Of a stretch of 64,000 bases of DNA, positions 10,990-22,879 are shown piece by piece. The stretch spans positions 1 to 64,000 of the forward strand of contig ARYC01019311.1 of NCBI GenBank assembly GCA_000711775.1, given 5' to 3'. Below the pieces are notes generated by a model, which searched no databases, was not told where the DNA came from, and saw only the letters and a program-made list of their open reading frames with translations. The DNA is from Oxytricha trifallax (lineage: Eukaryota; Ciliophora; Spirotrichea; Sporadotrichida; Oxytrichidae). A program made the position numbers and the translations under genes. The stretch's first letter is position 1; every line of letters begins with the position of its first letter.

Positions 10990-11535
10990 GTGCTCAAGTG
11001 GACATCATTGGTGCTTGGCCCCTTCAACCCCAAACCAGTGAAGCTCGCTTACATCTCAGGCACTCTCCTCAACAATCGGCAGGTGCAACCGTCAACGATG
11101 AGCATACTGGGTGGCCAAATCATACGACTGCCATTGGAGAATGTTGAGCGAGCAGTTTCATCGTTAATTGATATTGAAGGTTTGGCAACTGATGAACAGT
11201 TGTTTTATGGCCTCTAGCAGTACATTCGAATGATTAGAAAGCCATCTTAGTCTTCAATATAAAGAAACCTCAATGTGATGCCCCAAAACCTGCAGATCAA
11301 GTAGAGCGATGAACTGTGGCAGGGCATGCAAGACCTCATGAAAGAGCAAGGTGGGAGTATCGATTTCCTCAATGGGGATCATTCAAATTATAAAGCAATT
11401 AATTGATCATCAAAGAATCCTTACCTCAAACACAGAGATGCCAAGCTGGCATTGAAAAAGATCTCAGTAGTACAGCCCTATAGGGTGAAGGGAATGAAGC
11501 CCAAGGACATAGCGCTTGAGATGGGTATGGATTGA
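10990..11535 (+). pseudogene. 5' ORF of Tc1/mariner-like element
   Basis: Starts MLKWTSLVLGPFNPKPVKLA at 10,990 and runs open with TAG as Gln until TGA codons near 11,405 and 11,534. The stretch LKKISVVQPYRVKGMKPKDI resembles a helix-turn-helix DNA-binding segment. It probably forms the N-terminal DNA-binding part of the transposase or a companion protein. The region exists only in this copy. Confidence 0.45.
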
Positions 11536-11589
11536 TGATTTGATTACAAAGCCATTGAAAAACTCAAATTGTAGGTGGAGCAACGAGTG

Positions 11590-12042
11590 CTCAATCCTAG
11601 GCTAAAGCTGAAATTAGGAGGATGATGAAGAAGAGCAACCCGCTGATGCTGAAGGCGATTGCCATCTTGCTCTAACAACAGGGTATCCACAAGATCACTG
11701 AATGGTGCATGCATCATAGTCTTCTTGAAATGCAAAGTAAAGACTGAGAATACAAGAACTTTACTGTACCTTGCGTTGCAACTCTGCTGAAAGTTCTGAA
11801 GAAAAGTTTTCATTAATGATTCGGGAAGGCTCAGAATGCCAACGCTAATTATAGAGAACGATCATTCAACGAGAAGAGGCTTTGGTTATTCAGACTGCTT
11901 GCGCAGCTATTCTTGGTGGATGAAGTGATCATATCAGTTGATGAATCAAACTTCAGGAGCGATTACCTGCCAACAAAGCAATGGAGTTTCAATTCAGCTG
12001 CCCTTTACAAGAAAAATCGTGGATCAACTCCTCCCTGACGCC
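11590..12042 (+). pseudogene. DDE transposase, N-terminal catalytic half
   Basis: One frame reads for 150 codons, with TGAs at about 11,745 and 11,817. It ends in EVIISVDESNFRSDYLP, whose VDESNF block carries the first catalytic Asp (about 11,942), then a TGA at about 12,036. In the inverted copy the codon matching the 11,817 TGA is TTA, so this stop is a late mutation. Together with 13,042-13,437 it makes a DDE catalytic core split by about 970 bp. Confidence 0.6.
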
Positions 12043-13041
12043 TATAGTTGGTAAGACCGAGGTCCTCGTCACCGACGATGTCATACAGTATGCTGAGATG
12101 TTGGCTGGCTGCCCCAACAGATAACCATGCTTGTCGGCTGTCACTGGGGTCAGAGATCATGATCAAATTAAGGGATCCAGACATCGCACTTTTATAAAGC
12201 TAAGATTTAATTCAAGATGAAAACGACCTGAAACTTGAAATCTGAGACCAAGCAATTCTGGGAACCAGTAGGTAAGTATTGCTATCGTAGCTTAACCGAT
12301 TGACTTAAGTGTCATCAGCAGCTCCGGATGGGATATTCAAAAGGGTAAGATTTCAACTCGAGCAAGGAGTACTAAGTTGTATTAGTGGCTGGATTTGGAA
12401 TAGTTACATCGAAGATTCTAAGGCCAAACTCGAAATCGATCTTTCCAAAGTTACTTAGGAAATCTTCCACTCAGGAACAGCATATCTTTGATAGCAGGGA
12501 GCAGAGCCTTGCTGCCACCCCTGTCAAGTGCAGTCATAAATATAAGTAAACTCAGCTGTCATCAAATCTGGAAGCCCCAGAGGGCAATGCTTAATATTCA
12601 TCCTTAAAAAATATAGAAACGCTTAAACGCGATCAGAATTTAGAACTTCTTTAATAAGCCTTTATCCAACCATAAACTCCTCTGAAATTGGCTTCATCTC
12701 TTACTCCATTGATTCAGAACCTGTTCAGTCTCAGGTTGCAATCGATCAAACGAAAGGGCAGTGATGTGTTCATGTAACAGGCCATGAAAACTGGACATGA
12801 ATTACACCCAGACGCTTGCGGCTGTCCAGCAGGGCAGAGAGCAGCAGTAAAGTCAGAGTGAGGAATAGGAGAGTTAGCCATATATATTCGATTTTACACT
12901 GCTTTAGTTGATTCTAAGCTAAGTCTACCCAACAATATGAATGACTAAGCACCCATAATAGATTCTGGTCACCTCGATGCTTAACCATTGTAACATCATT
13001 ATACTGACATTGCAGTAGTCAGACAGCAAATCAACTAGAGG

Positions 13042-13437
13042 TTGGGCGCTTATGGCACCATGGCAAGGAATCTCTCTATAACTAAGGAATCAACCAAGAG
13101 GAAGCAGTTCTCAATGAGCTTCGTGGCAGCAATCTCTAAGGACCAGCTGGTCTCCAGCCAATCATTGAGGGAGCCTTCGATGCCGTGCTGTTCGAGAACT
13201 TCCTCTACCACACCCTGCGCTAGCTGCGCACTGACAAGGACCTTGGCCTGAAGAAGATCGTGCTGCTCATGGACAACGCAGTCATTCACAAGTACTCAGA
13301 GGTGTTGGAGACTGCCAGTAAGTTGAAGGTCACGGTCCTATTCAAGGCAGAGTACTCGCCCTGGCTCAACCCCATCGAGCAGCTGTTCTCATGCATCAAG
13401 AAGCACTTCAGGCAGGAGCTAGCATGCAATAAGTAAG
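13042..13437 (+). pseudogene. DDE transposase, C-terminal catalytic half
   Basis: Reverse counterpart of 3,139-3,531. MGAYGTMARNLSITKESTKR is followed by a frameshift at about 13,155-13,210, then LLMDNAVIHK and SPWLNPIEQLFSC. The Asp and Glu blocks match Tc1/mariner-type transposases. The frameshift makes this copy defective. Confidence 0.7.
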
Positions 13438-14166
13438 TATAGTAATCTAAACTTCTTATAAGATTCACTAGGTTAAGAGGGTCTCCTAGATCCTGAAAGC
13501 TATGACCAAGAGTGATGTCAACTAGCTCTGTCTTTAGCTTCAAGCAGTTGTGCGCCACCATTAGACATGGATTCGTATGAGATGGTGATCAATGACGATG
13601 AGTAGAGTTGCAGGTGCTCTGGCACTAGTCAAGACAAGCATCAATAGCAGTTGAACTGTTAAATTAATTGATTTATACTTCCCTATTATATCATACTTTT
13701 AAAATTAAGTTTAAACTAATCAATCGTCAAACTACCAAAACCTCTCTCGCTTACTCGCATTGCAGAGGTTAAGTCCACCAATACACCAACGATGGTGCAA
13801 CTGCTTGAGCTACCTCTGCTTGCACCGAAGGATCAAGGATTGAGCAATAGATTTTAGGATCTAGAGGATGAGAATGGATTGCTGATCGGCCACCACTCAA
13901 GCAAATCGATGACTAGTCGACATGTAGTGACCATATAAACCCTAATTGACGGTGTCAATGACTATATTAATCATTGAATTCCTGCCAAACAAATCAAGTG
14001 CTTGGTTGCTCAAGAAATAATTGAGATTTATATTATGGTTTAAGATACTAATATCATCAAAATTGGTTGTAATATACAATGAAACAACAGAATGGTTTCA
14101 ATAAGTTGGTCATAATTAAATGTTTATTTTATTTCTAGATTTTCCTATTTTTACGTATTTTATCAA

Positions 14167-16547
14167 TAAATAATAAATAAAGAAGGATGTTCGTCTGATC
14201 CCACTTCAAATATTTTTATTAAACCTCCAAGTCCCATTCAATAAATTAATAAATGAAATAAATTTATTATAAATTATAAAATGGAAAAGTTATATATTGC
14301 ATTATTAAATAATTGCAAATAATTTTTTCATAATGAATAATATTAATACAACTATTTTTCTTATTGTAGAAGCAAAATGTTAATTTAAAGAAAGTAGTTT
14401 GAATTAAAGTAAATTTAATATTTATATTTTGAGATGCCATACTAAAGTTATATTGAAGAAAAATAAATATATAGTTATTAAATCAAAAATTATATAAGAT
14501 TACTATTATATATGTTTTAAAAAATTTATGAAAAATCAATAAATATAAATTTTATTTGATTATTTAAAATTAAGAAATATTAAACTATAATTATACTTTA
14601 GAAATTTAATAAAATTTTTCAATAATCTTAGATGTTTCTTAATTTTCGAATTTCCACATATCTTATGATAACAGCAAAATTAATCAGCTTTTATATAAAA
14701 TATATTAAAAAATAAATAATTTTAATATTTATTATTTATGTATTTTATTATAGAAATTAAAGATTTAAATTAATAACATAAAATTTTGATATATATTTAT
14801 TTTATAAAAAATAATGTTTTCTCATCATTATTGGATAATTTGGAAAATATATATGATAAAATTAGTTGATGTATTTTTGAATAAATTATTTATGGTAAAT
14901 ATTTGAAACTGAGTTTTAATTATTGCTATTAAATGTAAATATAAATGAAATGATATGTTATATTTTTTAAATTTAAGTATTCACCATAAAACAAATAAAA
15001 TCGATTTCTAGCTTTAAGATTTATTATTTTGATTTTTATATGCATTACATTTGTTTTCAAAAATATAAATGTTTTTAGAGAATTGAACAAGGAAATTAAA
15101 TAATTAAAATAATTGTGGGGTTCGGTAGAGAATTTAAATTCTTCTAGATTTTACTCTAAGCGATAATATTGAATCATATCCCTTAAGCGAGATAGAATTT
15201 TTAATAATTGTTATTCAATTTAACATAGCAAATATATAAAAATTAAAATTAATTTTATCTTTATCCAAAGAAGAGATTCAATAGATTCATCAATAAAAAT
15301 GTGCCAATCTACTTAAAAATATTTATTGAACAATCATTACAAATTTTATTTATTAATTTTTCCAAATTATCATAATTATAAGTATAATATAACAAATCGC
15401 TTTTAAAAATCAGAACTGATAAAAAATAATTTTAAATAAATTAAAAAAAAATAATGATAATATCTTATGATATTTTAAAGGTAAATAGCGATTATTTAAC
15501 AAATGTATGGAGAAATTTAAATTCTATGCATGATTTTAATAAATTTTTTATGAAAATAAAATTTTAAATTCTGATCGAAATATGTTTCGTTTCTAATATT
15601 TAAAATAAAACTTTTAATAATCTGACTTTTAATAATTTATTATACTAATTATTATTTAATATTTAAATGAGATACTGCAAAAAAATTATATTTTAAAATG
15701 ATTAGTTAAAAATCACAAGTTTACCTAAAATTTATAATTCAAAATTATGAAATATTTCACAATTTATAACAAAGATGCTCTTGTAAATAATTCATCACGT
15801 AATGATAATAAATCTGAGAGGAATTTAAAGTTGATAATATAGGAAATAATTCAAGTCAATTCAACTTAATAATAGGTTGTTGATGATGCGTCAAGGAATG
15901 AGAAAAAAAATTACGAATTTAAGCATTTATTTTTTAGTAACTGCTAATAAGATCGTTCAAAAATTGTTGTTTACATTCAATTATATTGAATATATTTTTT
16001 AATGCAAATATTTATAGAAAAGGATAGAAGTTAGGTTGGATGTTTACAAACTCAAAACACATATTAAAAAAATTCTACTTTCTTGAATTTGGTGCTCTTA
16101 ACTAATATTCTTGCAAAAAAAAGAATTAAAAAAGTGAGGAATTATTTTTAATTATTATAAAATATATTCATTTTGAAATTAATGAAGGGAAAATTTTTTA
16201 TTTGATTCTTAATTAAAAATTAAATAAATTTTTTAAGATTTGCCAAATATAAAAATTCTAATTTGACATGTCAATGAAAATATGCGGAGAAATGAAAAAA
16301 ATAATGAATATTACTTTAACCTAAAAAGTAATCACTTAAAATTCTTAATCTTTAGCCATTATTTAATTAATCAAGTTCTAAGATCAAATTTCTATATTTG
16401 TGTTCAGATAATACTAATTCTTTGTCAATATGTTTGAATGTATAGATTATACCCTCTTTCCCTTTATAAATGAGTTAATGACCTTCTATATAGTCTAACT
16501 AAATTAGTTCAAATGGCCTAATAAATTCTGATGAATTTTTAATTTTT
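14167..16547. other. AT-rich germline-limited DNA, no gene seen
   Basis: Very AT-rich (far above the genes), with frequent TGA in all frames and no foldback or pointer structure that I could recognise. Confidence 0.6.
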
Positions 16548-16552
16548 AAAAA
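16548..16552 (-). terminator. Pol III terminator of tRNA-Ser
   Basis: Five T residues on the minus strand, just downstream of the tRNA 3' end. Confidence 0.7.
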
Positions 16553-16556
16553 TGAA

Positions 16557-16639
16557 CGACACCTGAGAGGTTTGAACTCTCGCGGGAAAACTCCCATTGG
16601 CTTAGCAGGCCAACGCCTTAACCACTCGGCCAAAGTGTC
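16557..16639 (-). tRNA. tRNA-Ser(GCU)
   Basis: Reading the minus strand from 16,639: a 7-bp acceptor stem (GACACTT with AGGTGTC), box A TGGCCGAGTGGTTAAGGCG, anticodon loop CTGCTAA giving GCU, a long class-II variable arm (TGGGAGTTTTCCCGC) and box B GTTCAAACC. The base after the stem is G, the serine discriminator. No intron. It decodes AGC/AGU. Confidence 0.95.
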
Positions 16640-16876
16640 TATCTCTGCCTTTTTACTGCATTCAATCGCTTATGTAACCCCATATTCTATAACTAAATCT
16701 GAAAATTCATATTTGAAAAATCTTACAATAAACATGAATCCTTCTAGACTTCGGATTTAAACTAGAATTGCAATTAAAAAGTTAAAATTTTATTATATTA
16801 AATTTTACAACAGTGTCCCTCTCTCTACCACAGATTAAAGTAATAATAAAATTAAAATTCATAATTAAAATAAAAC

Positions 16877-19315
16877 ATGAATTAACTAGAAGTAAAACAC
16901 TTGAGATAAGCTTCTCTAACTCCAGCTCTATAAATAAATAACCAATCTTAAACTACAACTTATTAAACAAACTCAGATTAAGCTTATTTAGAACATTTAT
17001 ACTCTAAGATTACTGATAAAAATGGGGTCATTTTGGATAGATTTGGAGCGATTTGTGATTAACTTGACATTGAATCAACGGATATTCTTAAAAAGTAGGC
17101 ATTTTACAAGATAACTTAGAAATATTGATTAACAATGAAATTTATAAGCTATAATTTTGAAGTGTAGGTAGCTTGAAGACTTCAGTGAAGGTGGAAAGAT
17201 TGATATAGATATTGCAAAAGTGAGGTATGATTACCATAACAAGAGAAGGATCAATAAATTGATGTAGCTTCACGATGAATTATAGAAACTCAAGAAATCA
17301 ATCAGTAAGCTAAATTGTTGTTTATTTTAATTTTAATCTAGCAGCTGATTAAAGAGTTAAGAAAGTGTATAAAATGCCATAAACTCATTTGAGACTAGAA
17401 CCACTAATAAAATAATAAAACTAATCTGCAGGAGGTCAAACAATAAATCATATGCAACAGTCAACTAGTGTACATAATAAATCAGGTTTCTTCATGACTG
17501 ATGTCCCTACTACACCAAATAAAACCTCTATAAAATTTAACACTTCCATGATAGAGGATTCTCTAGTTTCCAAAAGAAATAACTTAAGTTCTTTTTACAA
17601 TCCTAGAAAAGATTAATCCTTGAATATTTCACCAAATCCCAATAATCTCTTACAAGTCAATCCCTCTTCAGGGAACCTAAATTCTAAAACCCCTAAGCAA
17701 ATATGAGGGCACTATAAATTCAAGAGTTTGGTGAATCAAAGTCTACAGTTGCCTTCTTAATTTTAAAATTCGCAAATGAATCAAAGCATAATGAATGGCA
17801 GTACTAAAATGCTAGGCGCTTAGACTTTCTACAGTATAAATGCATAATTCGATATTGATGGTGAGAAGCAAAAAATGAATAGATATATAAAAATTAAGGA
17901 GAAATCGGAGATGTAGAGAGAAGCCTATGGTTAAAAAATGGAAGAATTATGGAAAAATAAAGAACTCAAGTTTCAATAGATCGAAGAGAAAATAAAGAAA
18001 AACTTGAAAGAAAAAAGTAAGAGGTTCAAGCAATTGGATAGCTTGAGGTATTAAAAACGGGAAGAATTAACTAATAAATCTACATTACTGGAGGAATAGG
18101 CAGATAGTGAATACTATAAATATCTAGAAGACTTGAAAGCGAGGGAATAAATGAAGAATAAATTGTTAAAAGAATAGAATGAGCAAGAATTCAAGGATTA
18201 TCAAAGAAATTTCATGAAATCGTAAAGTAACTTCTCTACTTACAGGAAGATAAAACCTAAAATTATATTATAGGAATTTTAGCAATTTTATTATTTCTAT
18301 GATAAAATTTTAGATTTAGTTTAATTACAAACTGTATTGAAGTAAAATCTTCCTCATAAAATTATTTAGTTGACTCCGAAAAAGTTTTTCGTAATCTAAT
18401 ATAATATATTAAGTTTTTATTATATTTTTCATAATCATGCCCCATATATTTTATCATTGGTTTTTACTAAAACAGTAAGCTCATGAGACAACTTTAGTTT
18501 TAGACACCCTTGAATCCAAGTTAAACTCCCATCGCGAAAAGTCTGAGCTTCATAAGGAACATCTAAAACAGCACATCTCTCATTCCCTCTCCAGAATCAG
18601 TCAAGTTTAAGAAAATCTCCGTCTCCGTTAAGAAGCAGCCGAGGAATATCGCCTAAAAACTTTCTTAGATCGCTAAGAAAAGATTAAAGTCAAGCTTGAA
18701 ATACATGAAAAGCAGAAACTCAAGGCATTATCCTAACGAAGTCGCAAGTAGGAGCAACGACGCATGAATCATTCACAGATATAAGAGAGCGAAGAGTATA
18801 GTCAAGTTATGCTGGAGAGTTAAATAGCCAAGTAGGAATAGGTATAGGGTAAAATTGAGGAGATTAGGAGGAAAAGGTAGAAGGAGATTGAGCTTAAATA
18901 GGAGAGGTAGGCTTTAATGCTGTAAGATTAGAAGAGAAAAATAGAAAAACAGAAAACTTTATAAATATACTATAATGAGATAATGATTGTTTTTATAATG
19001 AAAATTATCTAGTATGATATTAATATACAAACCTTGAAGCAGAAACAGAGAGCGAAACTATTGGAGAAATATCAAATAATTAATTAAAACTAAAATTTAA
19101 TATTTATATTGTTTTAATTTGATTATGTAAGATAAATTAATTATATTTTTTGTCTGAACAATATTCATGTTAAACAATAGAATATTAACTATATTAGCAT
19201 TTTTAAAAATGAGAAAGTTAATCAAATAAGAATGAATAAAGCCAGTCATATAGAATTTAGCAGGCTATCTAATGAAGTCTAGCAACAAAAGATAAATTAA
19301 CAATTTTACGAATGA
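16877..19315 (+). CDS. Coiled-coil protein, hypothetical
   Basis: ATG at 16,877 (MNQLEVKHLRQASLTPALQ). The joined frame runs through TDKNGVILDRFGAICDQ, a Ser/Asn-rich middle and a very long Lys/Glu/Gln coiled coil, to TGA at 19,313-19,315 (about 690 residues). I infer introns at 17,305-17,341 and 18,391-18,475 (GT...AG) and IESs at 17,120-17,171, 18,958-19,032 and 19,080-19,229. An in-frame TGA at 17,703-17,705 is unexplained: a further tiny IES, a frame error in my model, or a defect. The family is not recognised; a cytoskeletal or basal-body role would be a guess. Confidence 0.7.
17120..17171 (+). other. IES, pointer TAG
   Basis: TAG at 17,117-17,119 and 17,169-17,171. Removal joins KITQ to LEDF in frame. 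A 3-bp pointer is weak evidence alone. Confidence 0.55.
18958..19032 (+). other. IES, pointer AAAC
   Basis: AAAC at 18,954-18,957 and 19,029-19,032. Removal fuses two Lys/Gln coiled-coil stretches in frame. Confidence 0.65.
19080..19229 (+). other. IES, pointer ATCAAATAA
   Basis: Exact 9-bp repeat at 19,071-19,079 and 19,221-19,229 in the same codon phase. Removal leads to the terminal segment ending at 19,315. Confidence 0.8.
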
Positions 19316-19362
19316 TTATTTAGATTTTCACTTAACAATATAATAACTCTTCCCTGATAATC

Positions 19363-22300
19363 TCATAATTTCGATGAAAATTTTAACAAAATATTAGAAT
19401 TATCTGTATTAAGAAATTATCTTCTTTATAATATTACTTTTTCATAATTTCTGATTTTTCTTTCCGAAATAAGTAAACTGTATAAAATAAATTTTTGAAT
19501 TACAATTTATTTCTAAATATATAAATTATGTAATATATGTTTAGATATTTGATCAAGTGCATTTCTGATACTTTCTCTTTAATGAGCATTTCTAAGATTG
19601 CTACTATCTCTAGGATTACTGCTTATTTATTGATTATGACTATTGTAATTTTCATTGCCAATTTGGTTTCCAGTGTTTGCATTGTTATTCTAGTTTTCAT
19701 GGAAATTCTTGTGGAAATTTGCGTACTCTCTGGATTTCATAATTTATAGTTGCCTTCTCATGCCAGCTTGCATGGCACCTCGAGTTGAATGATTTGTATC
19801 TTTAAGAGTCGATTATGGGATAGTAGTGGTCACCACTTGAGATAGGCAGACGTCTTTAGAGCGAGATCTTAAGAATCTTGACATTTAGTTTATGCTTGAA
19901 TTTGGATGATGAGGTGGCATCTACTTTGAGCTTTAATTGTCCTAAACTCCATAAGAAATGTTATAAAAACTCTTTGATAATTTTTCTTGGTTTATCTACT
20001 GATCGGTCCCAAAGAATTCATGGGAATATTAGCTGGCATAACTATCTTATTCGTAGATCTTGTAGCTGGCATAACTATCTTATTCGTAGATCTTGTAGTT
20101 GTATATCCACCTGAAATACCATTTTTACTTATGTTCATAGCTTCCCTTTAAATCTCCTCAATAACTTCTTGCTTAAATTCTTTCTTATAATGCTCTATTC
20201 TATCTCTAACTTATTTCATCTTTTGCAAATGTTCCAACTAATCCTTCTAAACCAGCTTAAATTAAGACTAGCTAGAGCTGTCATTTTTACATTAGCCTAT
20301 TTAAACCAGGGAAATAATAGGTTTCTATCTAGGTTACTACTTCAAAATTGTTTGGTCTTAAGAATTCAATATATTTTGTGTTGCAAATTGCACTCTATTT
20401 TTGCTCTGATTTAACTTTTTCAAATGCACTAAACTTTTGTCTATTTTATTTAATCGCTAGCTTTCAAGCTATTACTGATGATAATTTTGAATATTTGCTT
20501 AGGTTTATCTTAAATTAAGCATATTGCTGTTGCTACTTGAATGCTATATAAAATTATCTAGTTCGTTTAGTTCTCTTCTCTGTATTTTCTCAGTTTTGTT
20601 TCCCAGAGATTGTCTATTCTATTAAACAATGTTTTATTATTGCATTAAAGCCCCCTGCATAAAATGTTGAGATGATTAGGAACCTTTATTGTTATTAGTC
20701 AGATACTTCATGTGTGAATTATTAGCTAGTTAATGATTCTTTCCATCGACTGTGTGTTAATTAATCAAATTCGAAAGTGCTGGGTGCTATGATTAATTTA
20801 TCCCAGTAATTACCTGTTGCTAAGAGCTGTTCAGGGAGTCATTCGTGCTGTTCTACTATAGAGTAATGTTTTAGCTGAAGGGAATCAGGCGAATTTACCC
20901 TTAGATTTTAGGTGTTTGATTAGAGTTTTAATTTTAAGTGCCCTTTTTAGATAAGAAATTCATGCTTTGGTAGATAGAATTGGGTAATTAGGAATTTTAA
21001 GCGAAATCTAAGTCATTGATAAGGTAAAATTTTTTGAGAATAAATGAATTTTTTGATTAATATAGAATGTTATTTTATTAAGTTTTAAATAAGTCTTAAA
21101 AAGTATAAGGAAAGTGAATATAAGAGCTTATAAGAGGAAAGTAAAATGCAAATATTTGAGAAAATTATTGTTGAAATACAACAAGATATTCTGACTCGAT
21201 AAATGAGCGCATGAGCGCTAAATATGTGCGCTCATGCGCTCATAAAATAAATAATCAGCCGATATCAAAGGACTTTTGTCTTAATTCCGATTCTTAATTG
21301 CAGAACCTCCCTTAGCCATAATCCCTTATTTTTAATAAATTAATAATTTTATCTAATGTTTATAATAATATTTAAATTTACGCAATTTATTAAATTTAAA
21401 AGTTAATTCAAAACGTAATTCTCTTAAGAGAAATTTAATTAGGTTTATTATATTTAAGTTTTAATTAAAAATTAAAACTATATTATTATAAACATTAGAT
21501 AAAATTATTAATTTATTAAAAATAAGGGATTATGGCTAAGGGAGGTTCTGCAATTAAGAATCGGAATTAAGACAAAGTCCTTTGATATGGGCTGATTATT
21601 TATTTTATGAGCGCATGAGCGCACATATTTAGCGCTCATGCGCTCATTTATCGACTCAGAATATCTTGTTGTATTTCAACAATAATTTTCTCAAATATTT
21701 GCATTTTACTTTCCTCTTATAAGCTCTTATATTCACTTTCCTTATACTTTTTAAGACTTATTTAAAACTTAATAAAATAACATTCTATATTAATCAAAAA
21801 ATTCATTTATTCTCAAAAAATTTTACCTTATTAGAGATTCCATTCTTTATTAAATTTAGCTTGAATAAAGAATTTTCTTAGGATTAAGTGGTGTTTATGC
21901 CACCTAATTTAAAAATATACAAATAGCCTAATTTATCAATCAGGCTTAATTATTTAAAATTATATTTACTAATATATTGTAAATGTTGATTCCAAGGATT
22001 AATTTTCTTTATCAAATCCATTTAACATCAACCTTCTTCTGTTAAAGCCTTTAGATGTTTTAGATCTCACATTATAATTGTGATAGAATGTAAAACATTT
22101 TTTAATGTAAAATAACTTCAAATTATACTTTGAGATTATGGACGCTTAGGTGGTTTAGAATCATGAGTCACTTATTGATATCATAATTAAAAAAACTAAA
22201 GATATGATAATAATAACTTATTAATCCAGTTAAAACTAGTAAAACTGCTTATTTGGAATATCTAACCCGACGTTCCTCTACCCATTAATTTATTAATTTT

Positions 22301-22709
22301 CCTTCGACTTCCCTCTATTTAGACAATTTAACTTTGATTTATAGTTTTTATTAGATTTTAAATCTTTTGGCACACCATTCTCAGAGATTCTTACTTAAAT
22401 CCATGGTGTTATTTCACTAAAATCTTCGTCTTCTTTCGAACGTTTAAAATTCTTTTACTACTACTACCATCCACCACCACAAAAGTAATTAATATTTTCA
22501 GGCAATTCTTCGTTAGATATAGTACTCTGATTGAATTCCAAGAATACCTTTTTACTTGGGGACTCCCTCTATGATTGAGTCACAGCTATTTGCTAAACTT
22601 ATTTTTAATTTTGAGAGACAGGTTCCAAATCTAATTGCAAATTATCATGGAGAGGTTATTCAAGTTATTAGGGATTTTTTTGTTAGAAATTTAGGCTGTT
22701 TACTTCCAT
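19363..22709 (-). CDS. Asn/Gln-rich protein with coiled-coil end, hypothetical
   Basis: ATG at 22,709 (MEVNSLNFQQKNPQQLEQPL). The joined frame is long, low in complexity and rich in Asn, Gln and Ser, with a coiled coil (QLEHLQKMKQVRDRIEHYKK) near 20,200. It includes an 11-residue tandem repeat TRSTNKIVMPA from a 33-bp duplication at about 20,032-20,097. IESs are inferred at 22,066-22,203, 21,880-22,009 and 21,018-21,832. A frame change near 19,942-19,970 could be a 29-nt intron. The stop is placed at the TGA 19,363-19,365, uncertain. Function unknown. Confidence 0.7.
20032..20097. repeat. 33-bp tandem duplication in coding sequence
   Basis: Two identical head-to-tail 33-bp units, in frame, encoding a duplicated TRSTNKIVMPA. 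Confidence 0.9.
21018..21832 (-). other. Palindromic (foldback) IES, pointer ATT
   Basis: 815 bp. ATT at 21,015-21,017 and 21,830-21,832. The two arms of about 350 bp are near-perfect inverted repeats (TAAGGTAAAATTTTTTGAG at the ends) around a loop of about 110 bp. Inside each arm is a GAGCGCATGAGCGC motif. Removal restores the reading frame across NGISNDLDF, so a transposon-like foldback element sits in coding sequence as an IES. The ATT fits an ANT target duplication. Confidence 0.85.
21880..22009 (-). other. IES, pointer AATTTTCTT
   Basis: Exact 9-bp repeat at 21,871-21,879 and 22,001-22,009 in the same codon phase; joins NGFDKEN to SLFKLN. Confidence 0.85.
22066..22203 (-). other. Probable IES, candidate pointer AGAT
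   Basis: The frame is lost between 22,070 and 22,200. AGAT at 22,062-22,065 and 22,200-22,203 would rejoin it in phase, but the boundary is uncertain. Confidence 0.45.
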
Positions 22710-22879
22710 ACTTTCTATATAAGAATTTATTTTATTAAATTATACTTTTTCTGTTAAATTACTCATAAATTACAAAATTTTATGATTTCTAGAATTAAAG
22801 TTTTTATATCTTTTTGATAAAAATAAGTGGGCATCAATATAGATTTATTATCATAATATTTAAAGAATAATTTAATAAA

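Larger units (their letters stand above)
10873..14166 (+). mobile_element. Tc1/mariner-like element, longer copy
   Basis: Begins at the TBE-B border and ends near 14,166, where similarity to the inverted copy stops. It holds a 5' ORF (about 10,990-11,530), a transposase N-terminal half (about 11,590-12,040), a 970-bp stretch without convincing coding, and the transposase C-terminal half (about 13,035-13,437). No terminal inverted repeat is visible at the 5' side, so this copy may itself be truncated by the TBE. Confidence 0.7.

Noticed and set aside
21203-21243. CRISPR-like or short palindromic repeat array
   Set aside because: The GAGCGCATGAGCGC motifs are part of a single inverted-repeat element, with no spaced repeat series.
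22089-22260. 7-bp repeat GTTTTAC as pointer of the first IES in the Asn/Gln-rich gene
   Set aside because: Joining there shifts the reading frame by one base; the AGAT option keeps frame.
22556-22738. Plus-strand frame starting at TTG
   Set aside because: The opposite strand has a far better frame starting at ATG 22,709 that continues into the Asn/Gln-rich gene.
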